A stretch of 52,889 nt of DNA from Halobacteriales archaeon QH_6_64_20 (GTDB lineage Archaea > Halobacteriota > Halobacteria > Halobacteriales > Halococcaceae), in the NCBI GenBank assembly GCA_003021235.1, contig PXQR01000111.1, positions 27,454 to 80,342 of the forward strand, read 5' to 3'. The notes beneath the pieces are model-generated. The model did not search any database. It saw only the letters and a list, made by a program, of their open reading frames with translations, and had not been told where the DNA came from. Positions 31,592-42,482 of the stretch are shown here, piece by piece. The first letter of the stretch is position 1. Every line of letters begins with the position of its first letter. The translations under genes were made by a program, and so were the position numbers.

Positions 31592-32653
31592 TCAGAGCAG
31601 ACCGAACGCGCTTAATCCGCCGAATAGCAGGTCGCCGTAGACGAGCGCGATACAGAGTCCGGCGAACAACGGTACTAAAAAGGGGATCCCCGGCGTGATC
31701 CACACCGTGTCCTCGGTGGTCAGGGTGTCGAGCCCCTCGCGCAGGTCCGCAGGCGTGGTGCCATACGCTGCCGAATCGATGTCGTCGAAGAAAGCTGCCG
31801 CTCCCCAGGGGTCCTCGCGGTCGTCGGGGCCGTTGCTGGCCCCCGTGTCGACGATCCCCTCGGGGTCCACCTCGGCGGCCGTTCCGCGCTCGGCGGCAGG
31901 GTTGGGATCGTCCGTTTCGGTATGGACGCCGCCATCGGTAGCAGGTCCGCCGTCAGCGGCGGTATCGCCGATCGCGCCGTCGCCCGGCGCGTTGGCGTTC
32001 GCCGGGAGGCTCTCGGGATCGCGGTAGGTCGGTCGGTCGGCGCGGAGTTCCCCGAGCGTCAGCCCGCGCCAGCGTAAGTACATCCGTAGCGCGTCGAGAT
32101 CGAGTCCGCCCCGGGTCGAACCGGTATCGAGCAGCCGACCGTACCGTGCTGTGGCCTCCCTCGCGGGGATCGGCCTGCCGACGAACCCCCGGAGGGAGAA
32201 CTCCCCGTCCAGCGCGTTACGGACAGCGAGGACCAGCGGGTAGAGAGCGCCGACGAGCACGGTATCGGTAACGACCGTCAGCGAAAACACCCCTATCGTC
32301 GTCTCGACGCGCGGCAGCGCCACTCCGAGCAGTTCGTAGGCCGGGTACGCAGGGAAGAGGAGGGCGAGAACCACGAAGGCCTTCGCGTCAGCGCCGCCGA
32401 ACCCGCCGACGTACCAGAAGGCGTACGAAAGCGGAACGAGAAGGCCAACGCTCAGACCCGCGCGGATGAAAAAGAGCCGCCGCGTCGCACCGGTGTCGAT
32501 CAGCGAGAGGTCCCAGACCACCACCACGAGCGCGAGACCGACGAACGGGATCCAGGTTCGATCCGACACCCGCCGGGTCGCGACGTCGCGCCAGGCGACC
32601 CACGCGAACGCCGGCACCGCGAGCAGGCGAAGCAGGTCCGGGATCGAGTTCAC
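31592..32653 (-). CDS. pibD: archaeal prepilin peptidase (A24 family)
   Basis: AWVAWRDVATRRVSDRTWIPF...VGGFGGADAKAFVVLALLFPAYP; TM-rich; aspartyl GxGD-like GGAD. Confidence 0.85.
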   Translation of the reverse strand: MNSIPDLLRLLAVPAFAWVAWRDVATRRVSDRTWIPFVGLALVVVVWDLSLIDTGATRRLFFIRAGLSVGLLVPLSYAFWYVGGFGGADAKAFVVLALLFPAYPAYELLGVALPRVETTIGVFSLTVVTDTVLVGALYPLVLAVRNALDGEFSLRGFVGRPIPAREATARYGRLLDTGSTRGGLDLDALRMYLRWRGLTLGELRADRPTYRDPESLPANANAPGDGAIGDTAADGGPATDGGVHTETDDPNPAAERGTAAEVDPEGIVDTGASNGPDDREDPWGAAAFFDDIDSAAYGTTPADLREGLDTLTTEDTVWITPGIPFLVPLFAGLCIALVYGDLLFGGLSAFGLL

Positions 32654-32901
32654 GCCATCGATTGAGCGGTGGACCGAACATAATCATACCGACGATTTCA
32701 GATACAATAACGCCCGCCGAGGAGCGCTGGCGGCCCGGAGCGGCGGCGCGGCAGTGAGCGTACCGACCCGCGGCGGCCGCGGGAAGGTGGAGCGTATCGC
32801 GGCTTCGGACCCCGGTCAGTAGCTCCCGCTCGGCGGTCTCGGCGGCGGTCGAACCGTACCGGGGACGGCGGTCGAACGGGGTTCCTCGCGTCGAGAGCCG
32901 G

Positions 32902-33411
32902 TCAGGCGCTCGGGCCGGTCCACTTCGGGAGCACGAACTGCTCGGTACCGTCGGGGGACGCCCGGGCGAGACGGATCGCTGTGCCGTCTAGATCGAGGTA
33001 GTCGGTGCCGTCGATCGGATCGCCTTCAGGAGCTTCGCTGGAGTGGGTTCGATAGCGCCGTACCGTCTCGCCGCTCTATAGTTGATCGCTGGTCGCCGAC
33101 TCGAAGACGTCCGAGTCGGTGTAGACGGCCCGCTCGTTGTCCGGATTCGCCGTATCCCGACTTCGAGCACCCTCGACCATGAGATCGGGCGCCGACGTGT
33201 CGAGAGCGTCGCCGCCCTGATGCGTAATAGCGAGCGTGTACCCGTCACCTACGGTATCCCGTGTGTAGTCGGCTGAAAAGGCAGCCTGCAGGGGCTCGGC
33301 CGAGGTCAGATCGTCGATCGTGCCGGTGAGATACCCGCCGATCGTCGCAGCCAAGATGACGACGGTCGCGACCAGTAACACCGTCGAGAGAACCGAGCTG
33401 ACGCGCCTCTA
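32902..33411 (-). pseudogene. type IV pilin-like protein remnant (no clear start, internal in-frame TAG)
   Basis: RVSSVLSTVLLVATVVILAATIGGYLTGTIDDL...FESATSDQL*SGETVRRYRTHSSEAPEGDPIDGTDYLDLDGTAIRLARASPDGTEQFVLPKWTGPSA*. Confidence 0.6.
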
Positions 33412-34010
33412 TGGTGACCGCCGAATAGGAACTCACTGCGTATCGTTGCCGGATAGTTGCTTCGATTATCTGTGTAAAATCAAAGACGGGTAGACCACAG
33501 CGTATCAGCGTCGAGTGCAAGCGCAGATAGAGATCGGTTCACAGGCCCTCCTCGCTCACTTTCCGACGCGCTAGGTAGTTCGGACCGACCGTCATCGGTC
33601 GTTTCGCGCGGGACGACGTGACTTTCGCTCGGTCCGTTCCGGTTTCCCGAGGCGGTTCACGAACCATCGAAACGCGACTTTCGCGTACCGGATAGGGTGG
33701 ATCGGCACCGAAGCACCCGGGCCGAGTCGGCCACTGTACCCGCTCGTCTCGCCGTCGGTTCGCACCCGGCGCAGAAAGGGGAAAGGAGGACATCACTGAC
33801 CGCTATTCATGGAAGAGGTGGGGTTCGATTCGAGTCGGTTTCGGATCGAGACTACTAGTGAGACCTCACGGCAAATCGCCCGGTAGTCGTGGTCGTGCCC
33901 GAACCCGATGCCGGACGCACGGTTCTCGCACACACGGCTCTCGTCGGTTGGCGTCGGCACCGGCGAAAGATGGTGCTACGGGACGAGTGCCCTCCAAGCG
34001 GCCGGCCGGC

Positions 34011-34400
34011 TCAGATAACGCGGTTCTGGAGGTAATCGAGGTGTTTCGCGTTGTAGACGATCTTGACCTCGTCGGTCGCGGCGCTCCCGATGCAGGTCAG
34101 ACGGACGTCCCTGTCCTCGACCTCCTCGTCGGAGAGGATCTGTTGCATGTCCATGTCGATCTCGCCTTCCTTGACGATCGCGGCGCAGTTCGCACACGCG
34201 CCGGCCCGACACGAAAAGGGCCAGTCGTAGCCCTGAGCCTCGGCGGCTTCGAGGATGTACTCCGATTCGTTGACGTCCAAGCTGCCGTAGTCCTCGTCGC
34301 CGAGGTCGGCGTCGGCGGCCTCCTCGAAGAGGTCGTCGTCGTCCATTTCCCAGCCGTGATCGTCCAGTACTTCGTAGTTCAGGTACTCTACGGTAGGCAT
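34011..34400 (-). CDS. fer: 2Fe-2S ferredoxin (haloarchaeal plant-type)
   Basis: [33 protein letters not shown]...[42 protein letters not shown]. Confidence 0.95.
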   Translation of the reverse strand: MPTVEYLNYEVLDDHGWEMDDDDLFEEAADADLGDEDYGSLDVNESEYILEAAEAQGYDWPFSCRAGACANCAAIVKEGEIDMDMQQILSDEEVEDRDVRLTCIGSAATDEVKIVYNAKHLDYLQNRVI

Positions 34401-34852
34401 CACCCGAAAGTTCAACCCAGAGGTTGTTAACTCTGCTGTTTTCCGTGTTCGGTTTTTAGGCGCGCCGTATTCGATCCCCGTCCCGTCCGGCGATTTCGGA
34501 CCTCTCGACTCGCGGTTCGTGACCGGCCGTTCGTGCCTATCGGATCGTCCGTCCGGTCGTCCGAACGGGCTCGGCGTTGCCCTACTGGCCGCGCTGTCGG
34601 ATCGGGCGGTAGCGATCCCGTGTTCCGATGGAACTCGGCCCGGAACTCGAACGTCCCTCGTCCCCCCGTCACGCCGGGAGGTCGGGCGATCGAGGCGGTT
34701 TCGCGGGTCGATCGATCGGCGTTTCCGGGGAGCGAATCGGAGCACGACGACCCCTGGATTTCGACCGATCGATCGGAGGACGAGGCCTTCGTCCTAAGCC
34801 GATTACACATGCATCGGTAATACCCATTGCTGTAGCGCTCTTTCCACTTCCA

Positions 34853-35008
34853 ATGAAGGACGGCTGTGCCTACTGCCGGAACTGTAGCTGGGAGTCCTGC
34901 GAACCGGACAAGAGGGAACTGAACGAGCAAATGATCCGTCACGCGGGCCGGTACGAACACGACGTCGTCCTGGCCGGGAGTGCTAACGATCCGCTCGTGG
35001 GCCTATAA
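34853..35008 (+). CDS. small Cys-rich (putative zinc-binding) protein
   Basis: MKDGCAYCRNCSWESCEPDKRELNEQMIRHAGRYEHDVVLAGSANDPLVGL. Confidence 0.5.
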   Translation: MKDGCAYCRNCSWESCEPDKRELNEQMIRHAGRYEHDVVLAGSANDPLVGL

Positions 35009-35196
35009 CCCGACGTCCCCTGATCCCCGGCGCCGGCCCCGCTGTCGGTCGAAGACCGACGACCGAGAGGGCCCGTCGGAGGTATCGACGATCGGGAGAG
35101 GACACCGTCCAGTCATCGACACGCTCGCCGTCTCCCTGAACTGCCTCGACTTCCGAGTATCATAGCTAATCGCAGGACCGTCCTGTAGCTCGTGTG

Positions 35197-35394
35197 ATGA
35201 TCGAGGCCGGAAGTCGGGAAGACGGCATCGTTAGCCGCCTACTGGTCTGTACCCACTGTGGATGGCCGCAGGCGGGGAGAGTGACCGACGACGGCGAGGT
35301 GATTCCGAGTGCTCCGGTCGAGTGTGGAAACTGTGGCTCCGGGGCGTTCGCGCCCGTCGATGCCGAGGACCTGGGTCTGAAGTCGGGATCGTGA
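35197..35394 (+). CDS. small CxxC zinc-ribbon protein
   Basis: LVCTHCGWPQAGRVTDDGEVIPSAPVECGNCGSGAFAPVDAEDLGL. Confidence 0.6.
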   Translation: MIEAGSREDGIVSRLLVCTHCGWPQAGRVTDDGEVIPSAPVECGNCGSGAFAPVDAEDLGLKSGS

Positions 35395-35526
35395 CGGAAC
35401 GGGTCGTAGCGGTAGCTCTCCAACCGGGGTCTACCGGGGGAACCGCCTCCGAACGGGGCGATAGCCGGTTCTCGGTCCCCACTACGACGAATACAGCCGC
35501 GAGCGAGCGCCGGGAGCGTTTCGGTC

Positions 35527-36507
35527 TCAGCGCTGTGAGTCCCGGAGGATCAGCGGCTCCATCGCGAGCGTCCGCTTCGCGATCGTCGCAACCCGCGCGA
35601 TGTACGATAACAGTAACAGGAACGGAAGCAACGTGACGGTGATCGCACCGACGAGCACCCACAGGAGGGTCGGAAGGGCGAGCGTCGTGCCGGTGAACGT
35701 ATCCGCCCCGACGAACGCCAGCATCGAGATGGCGACGAGCAGCGACGGCACCGAGAGGTAGATGATCAACTGCGAGAGGTCGATCAGCGTCCACTCGAAG
35801 TACAGTGTCTTGATATGTTCCCTGGCCGGGCCGGACATCGACAGCGTCGTCTTCAGGTCCTGGAGGATCGCCTCGTCCTCGGCGGTGAGGTCCGCGCCGT
35901 GTTCGTGAGCGATGCGTTCGGTCTGAAAGACCTTCCAGGTGTGATTGTAGTTGAGTGCGGCAAAGAGCACGTCGAACGAGCCGAACGACGCCCCTTCGAG
36001 TTCGTCTCTGACTTCCTCGGAATTGCCGGTAATACTATCAGTGAACTCGTCGACCTCCGCTCCGAGCTGGTCGTTGTCGCTGTCGGCGACGGCCTCGCGC
36101 AGTTCCTTCGTGCGCTGTTCGCTCGCGTCGATGATCGCCCGCAGGAACGCCGACGGGTCGGCGGGACTGGGCCGACCGATCAGCTCCTGGGTGTACTCGC
36201 GGAAATCCATCGCATTGCTCATGCGTTCGCGCTGTTCGCCGAGCGGGCCGTTCTCCTGGCTGATCACGAGCTGGCTAATCGTCACCACGAGCGTCGTGCC
36301 CGTAATGATCGCGCCGATCAGCGTCGAGACGATCGTCTCCATCGTATCGCCGGATTCGAGCGCCGACTGGAACGCCGCGAAGGACGTCGCCCCGACGATC
36401 GTGAGCGTAACGAACACGAGAATACCCAACAGCCCGGTGATGAGCAGGCGGTTCGCGCCGAGTACCGCCCAGAGCTTGAATCGGCTCTCGTCGGCCCGTG
36501 CGCGCAT
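35527..36507 (-). CDS. conserved haloarchaeal multi-TM membrane protein
   Basis: MRARADESRFKLWAVLGANRLLITGLLGILVFVTLTIVGATSFAAFQ...LSYIARVATIAKRTLAMEPLILRDSQR; ORF open to 36600, start uncertain. Confidence 0.7.
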   Translation of the reverse strand: MRARADESRFKLWAVLGANRLLITGLLGILVFVTLTIVGATSFAAFQSALESGDTMETIVSTLIGAIITGTTLVVTISQLVISQENGPLGEQRERMSNAMDFREYTQELIGRPSPADPSAFLRAIIDASEQRTKELREAVADSDNDQLGAEVDEFTDSITGNSEEVRDELEGASFGSFDVLFAALNYNHTWKVFQTERIAHEHGADLTAEDEAILQDLKTTLSMSGPAREHIKTLYFEWTLIDLSQLIIYLSVPSLLVAISMLAFVGADTFTGTTLALPTLLWVLVGAITVTLLPFLLLLSYIARVATIAKRTLAMEPLILRDSQR

Positions 36508-36569
36508 CGTATCGGCCGTACTGATGTCGGCGGCCGCGTCGCTGTCGATGACGGTCTCGGCGTCGACGC

Positions 36570-36837
36570 GCTCACGAACGCCGACCACCCGGTGGCCCAT
36601 AGGGGGTTTACCTTCACGCTCGCCGACGTGGGTGGGGCCGCGCTCGTCTCGCTGGTCGATCAGCCGGTGCTGACGATCGACATGCGTATCGACTACCTCG
36701 AAGCCGGCGCGGACGATCTGCGCGCCGAGGTCGATATACGTCGTCAGGATGGCACTGTCGGCGTCGTTGATATCGAGGTGACCGACGAGAACGGAGCTGC
36801 GGTCGCGGACGCTCGGGGCGTCTACAAAACCAGCTGA
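36570..36837 (+). pseudogene. C-terminal part of a PaaI/hotdog-fold thioesterase
   Basis: LTNADHPVAHRGFTFTLADVGGAALVSLVDQPVLTIDMRIDYLEAGADDLRAEVDIRRQDGTVGVVDIEVTDENGAAVADARGVYKTS*; N-terminus not recognisable. Confidence 0.5.
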
Positions 36838-36942
36838 ACGACCGGGGGCCGAAGAGAACGGAACCCAGAGGCAGGGCCGAAGCGAGGAGCGTATCGCTAG
36901 TCGAGGAGCGCGAAAAATCGGGGTTCGAGGGCCGCAAATCGC

Positions 36943-38055
36943 CTATTCGTCGCTAACGATGAAGTCCGATGCGATCGCGAGGACTTCGTCCATCGTCCGC
37001 GCAGGATCGAAGGCGTTGGGGAACGGACTCGTCGTGTCGAGCACGTTGAAGTAGCTAGTATGACGCGCCTCAACCGAGTGGATGCTCAGTGCGGGCGGGA
37101 TGAGGTCGTCGTTCTCGATCGACGGCGCCGCACCGGCATACGCCGAGACTCCCACTGCTTCGATCGTCGCCGACAGACTCGCGAACTCCTCGATCGAGTC
37201 GTACGGGAACTCGTACTCGGCCGGTTCGACCGGATCGCCACCCAAGTCCTCGATGGTCTGCGTGAGGGTCTCGACGTGAGCCTCCTCGTGATCCCGAACC
37301 GCCTGAACGAACTGGTAGGTCGAGTAGCGAAGCGAGTCGTTCGCGAAGATCGCCGCGACGTCCGAGCGCTCGACATCCGACTCGGAGTATTCGTCCAGGA
37401 ACTCGTTGTAGTACGCCGCTTCTAAGTGTTCGAGCGTTAGCGCGTAGTTCAGGATATCGATGTCCGAGACGTCCTCGGCGTCATCGTCCTCGGCGTCGGT
37501 CTCCTCGACGACATCGACGTGTGCGTCGTCAACGACGGCCTCGCCGTCCGCGGTGTAGGGACCGTCGTCCTCGCCGCCGCTTTCGACGAAGTCGTACTCC
37601 TCGTCGCCGTCGGTGTCCTCGTGGGGCATCGCGATCAGGGTCTGGTCCTCTTCGAGGGTGTCCGTCTCGAATTCAGCACCGTCGACCTCGAACAGCGATA
37701 CCTCGACGTCCTCGTAGCTACCGGATTCGAGGTAGTGCGAGACCCCGATCACGCTGTCGAGCACTTCGCCGTCGAGCAGTGAGGAGTCGTGAATGGCGAC
37801 GAACCCGTCCTCCGGGACGTATACCGAAGCGACGGTAACGCTCGTGCCGGTCGTCTCCTGGTCGTCGAAGGTGACCGTCGCGACGCCCTCGGCTGCGGCC
37901 GTGCCGGCTCCGGCGGCCGACAGTGCCACCCCACCGGCACCGACTTTCGCCGTGTTTCCGAGGAACTTCCGGCGGGAGCTAAGTTTCTCTGTCACTCGTT
38001 GCATCAGTTCGATCGGCGTTTCGCTCTCAGCCGTGGTGTCGTCGTTTGCTGTCAT
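36943..38055 (-). CDS. Tat-exported DUF7282-like plus ferritin-like domain protein
   Basis: SSRRKFLGNTAKVGAGGVALSAAGAG; VTFDDQETTGTSVTVASVYVPEDGFVAIHDSSLLDGEVLDSVIGVSHYL; NYALTLEHLEAAYYNEFLDEY...AVRDHEEAHVETLTQTIEDLGG. Confidence 0.82.
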   Translation of the reverse strand: MTANDDTTAESETPIELMQRVTEKLSSRRKFLGNTAKVGAGGVALSAAGAGTAAAEGVATVTFDDQETTGTSVTVASVYVPEDGFVAIHDSSLLDGEVLDSVIGVSHYLESGSYEDVEVSLFEVDGAEFETDTLEEDQTLIAMPHEDTDGDEEYDFVESGGEDDGPYTADGEAVVDDAHVDVVEETDAEDDDAEDVSDIDILNYALTLEHLEAAYYNEFLDEYSESDVERSDVAAIFANDSLRYSTYQFVQAVRDHEEAHVETLTQTIEDLGGDPVEPAEYEFPYDSIEEFASLSATIEAVGVSAYAGAAPSIENDDLIPPALSIHSVEARHTSYFNVLDTTSPFPNAFDPARTMDEVLAIASDFIVSDE

Positions 38056-38406
38056 TGTCGTGCGCTGTGCGCAGAGGATATCGTGCCGTCCAATCATAAA
38101 GGGATTCGCCGGATTGACACCCAAATTTCTATATGATTACGTTTACTTAAGATCCGAACTAAAACGAACGCACCGAACCAACGGCTGAGAGGTGAGGCGA
38201 GGAACGACGGTACAGTCACCGTACGCTCGCGTGATGGACGAGGACTACTTCGAGTCGGTTCAGAGTAGTACGACGAGTCGGCGGAGAGGAGACCACAACC
38301 ACAGCGGTCGTTGCGGTAGCGGATGTGGTCAGGCCAGCATTGCACGCGTGAGTGAGGGCCGTCCGAACGAGCGTTTTTGGTGCGACGGTCGTTCCCGTTC
38401 GTGGTT

Positions 38407-38518
38407 CAAGAGAGCGAAGCTCTCTTGTCATCACGAAAGGCGCTTCGTGCCTTTCGAACGACTTCGCTCACGAGAACAGATTTTTGCTGGCTCTGCAGTG
38501 AACGAGCACCGGAGGTGC
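38407..38518. repeat. cluster of three short hairpin palindromes
   Basis: caagagagc-gaa-gctctcttg (38407-38427), cgaaaggc-gcttcgt-gcctttcg (38434-38456), gcacc-gga-ggtgc (38506-38518). Confidence 0.75.
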
Positions 38519-38551
38519 GAGTGAGCGAAGACGCCAGGAAAAAGCTGCGTG

Positions 38552-39769
<1,218 letters not shown>

Positions 39770-39894
39770 TTGACAGCGATAGTAGGAGGTAGACCTAAAA
39801 GTGCCTTTGGGTCACGGTCGGCGTCCCTCTCACCGGTACGCCGGCACTCGATTCGACGGGTCGTGTTCCGGTTAACGAACCCGATCCGATCGTG

Positions 39895-41685
39895 CTACCG
39901 GAGGTCGGCAAAGGCCGAGAGGCGCTCGTCGTACTCGGCAATCGCCGCCTCGATCGGGGCCGAGGCAGTGACGTCGACGCCGGCGTCGTCGAGTAGTGCA
40001 ACCGGATACGCGCGCGACCCGCGTCGAAGGAACCCAAGATACTCGTCGACGGCGGGCTCGCCCTCGTCGAGAATCCGCCGGGAGAGCGCGAGCGCCGTGC
40101 TGATCCCGGTGGCGTACTGATAGACGTAGTACGACCGGTAGAAATGCGGGATCCGCATCCACTCGCGAGCGATTCGGTCGCCGAGCGTAGCCGGCTCGTA
40201 GTACGCTTCCTTGAGGTCGTAGTAGCACTCGTCGAGGCGGTCAGGGGTCAGCGCGTCGCCGGCCGCCTCGATCTCGTGGGCACGGAGTTCGAACTCCGCG
40301 AACATCGTCTGTCGAAACAGCGTCGAGCGCACCCGTTCGAGGTACTCGTCGAGGACGTGTTCGCGCAGGCGGTCGTCGTCGAGCGTATCGAGCAGGTGTT
40401 CGGTCAACAGCGCCTCGTTCAACGTGCTTGCGACCTCGGCGACGAAGATCTCGTAGCCGCTGTAGACGTACGGTTGGGCCTCGCTCGCGAGCTCGGAATG
40501 TAGCGAGTGGCCGAGTTCGTGGGCCAGTGTGTACATCGAGGCGACGTCGTCCTGGTAGTTCATCAGGATATACGGCTGGGAATCGTAGGTCCCGCCCGAG
40601 TACGCTCCCGACTGTTTGCCTTCGGATTCGTAGACGTCGACCCACCGCGAATCCAGTCCCGTCGCCAGCCGCTCTTGATACTCGTCGCCCAGCGGCGCAA
40701 CCGCCTCGATCACGTACTCGCTCGCGTCGTCGTAGGGAATCTCGGGTTCGTCGCTCTCGGCCATCGGAGCGTAAAGATCCCACATCCGGAGTTCATCGAC
40801 GCCGAGCGCGTCGCGCTTCAACTCGGCGTGACGGTGCAGTGGCCCCAAGTTCTCCCGCACCGTGTCGACGAGCGTGTCGTACACAGAGAGAGGGATGTTC
40901 GCGCTGTCGAGCGACGCTTCGCGGGCGCTCTCGTAGAAACGCGCTTCGGCGTGTTTCCGGTCGGCTTTGACGCTGTTGCGGTAGGCGGCCCCGACGCTGT
41001 TTCGCACCGTTTCCCACTCGTCGTAAAACGCCTCGTAGACGTCGCGGCGAAACGCCCGATCGGGACGCTTCTGTAAGGTGGTGAAGTTGCTAAGCGTGAT
41101 CTCGACCGGAACTCCTTCCGGGTCCTCTACCGCCGGAAAGGACATATCGGCGTTCGAGAGCAGGTTGTAGACCTCGCCCGTCCCGCCAGTGACCTCGCCG
41201 AGTTCCGAGAGCAGTTGTTCGATTTCGGCCGAGCGGGTGTGGGGTTTCATCCGCAGAACCTCGTCGAAGTAGTGCCCGTACGTTTCGAGCGCCGATTCCG
41301 CCCCGGCGAACTCGTCTAACCCCTCGCGGCCGAGTGCCTGGAGTTCGGGCTCGATGAAACTCGCCGCGCTCGACGCGTCCGACGCGAGCGACCCGGCCCG
41401 GGCGGCGAGCGCCTGGTAGGTCTGATCCCTGGTGTCCTCGTCGCGGCGCATCCGAGCGTAGGCCGAAACGTTCGCTACTGCCCGCATGACCGCCTCGCGG
41501 GTCTCCAGAACCGATAGCAACGTCTCTGCGCTCTCGGCGACTTGCCCTTCGTAAGCGCGCAGGTCGTCGAGGCGGTCTTCAGCCTCCTCGTAGGCCGCCT
41601 CCCACTCCTCGTCGCTCGCAAAGATCGCCTCTAACTCCCAGGTGTACTCCTCGGGAAGGTCGCTACGGGCGGGCACCGAGCTCAT
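39895..41685 (-). CDS. pepF: oligoendopeptidase F (M3 family)
   Basis: MSSVPARSDLPEEYTWELEAIFASDEEWEAAYEE...YTLAHELGHSLHSELASEAQPYVYSGYEIFVAEVASTLNEALL. Confidence 0.93.
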   Translation of the reverse strand: MSSVPARSDLPEEYTWELEAIFASDEEWEAAYEEAEDRLDDLRAYEGQVAESAETLLSVLETREAVMRAVANVSAYARMRRDEDTRDQTYQALAARAGSLASDASSAASFIEPELQALGREGLDEFAGAESALETYGHYFDEVLRMKPHTRSAEIEQLLSELGEVTGGTGEVYNLLSNADMSFPAVEDPEGVPVEITLSNFTTLQKRPDRAFRRDVYEAFYDEWETVRNSVGAAYRNSVKADRKHAEARFYESAREASLDSANIPLSVYDTLVDTVRENLGPLHRHAELKRDALGVDELRMWDLYAPMAESDEPEIPYDDASEYVIEAVAPLGDEYQERLATGLDSRWVDVYESEGKQSGAYSGGTYDSQPYILMNYQDDVASMYTLAHELGHSLHSELASEAQPYVYSGYEIFVAEVASTLNEALLTEHLLDTLDDDRLREHVLDEYLERVRSTLFRQTMFAEFELRAHEIEAAGDALTPDRLDECYYDLKEAYYEPATLGDRIAREWMRIPHFYRSYYVYQYATGISTALALSRRILDEGEPAVDEYLGFLRRGSRAYPVALLDDAGVDVTASAPIEAAIAEYDERLSAFADLR

Positions 41686-41903
41686 ACCCGGGAAACGACC
41701 CGAGGAAACAAAACGTACCCGGCATCGACCGCCCGCGAGAAGGGGAACTCGCCCCGTCCGCCGTGATCGATCGCCCCGTTTCCATCGGTGCCGTTCCCGG
41801 CCGTCGCCGTTCCCGGTCGTCATCGCTCCTCGGCCGGGGCGATCGCTCCGAACGCGGTACGTTTCGATCCCCGTAGCGGCCGAAAGAACTACGTAGTAAT
41901 CCA

Positions 41904-42323
41904 GTGATACTTACTACCGTGGCCCCTGCAAACGCCGGTCGAAACGTTCGCGTCGATCTCGCGACGCTCGTGGGACTCGGGCTAGCCGCCCTCGCGTTTT
42001 ACGCCGGTCTCCGGGGCCTCTCGCTCGTTCGCCTCCTCTTAGAAATGCCCTACGTTCGGGGTACGGACGTGTTACTTTCCGCACCCGACGTGCTGGCCGG
42101 CCTCCTCGTTCCGGCGATCGGACTCCCTGTTCTCGCGGTCGCGCTCGGTTACGTCGCCGTCTTCGATCGGCGTTCGATGGCGGTCGTTGTCCTCGTCGGA
42201 CTGACGATCGGCCTGCTGTACTGGTCGAACGGCGTCGCCTTCGCGGCGGCCGCCGCCGTGCTCGCCGGTGCCTTCGCGGTTCTCGACGTCGTCTCCGCAC
42301 GGACACGCGCTCACGAGGACTGA
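41904..42323 (+). CDS. conserved multi-TM membrane protein
   Basis: 139 aa with hydrophobic helices LATLVGLGLAALAFYAGLRGLSL...LLVPAIGLPVLAVALGYVAVF. Confidence 0.7.
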   Translation: MILTTVAPANAGRNVRVDLATLVGLGLAALAFYAGLRGLSLVRLLLEMPYVRGTDVLLSAPDVLAGLLVPAIGLPVLAVALGYVAVFDRRSMAVVVLVGLTIGLLYWSNGVAFAAAAAVLAGAFAVLDVVSARTRAHED

Positions 42324-42482
42324 CCGGTTCCCGACACTCCCGACGCTCGGCTCCCGACATCCGGCTCCCGAGTCCGACTCCCGACGTCTCGATTCGGGAG
42401 ACGAACTCCCGGTCGTCACTCGGGATCGACGCCGCAGTGACGGGTGACCGGTCTTTTCACCGAGGCGCACCTTCCGACCGGC

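Noticed and set aside
42325-42410. Repeated ctcccgac words
   Set aside because: Irregular spacing and imperfect copies; no clear tandem or inverted organisation, likely local compositional bias.
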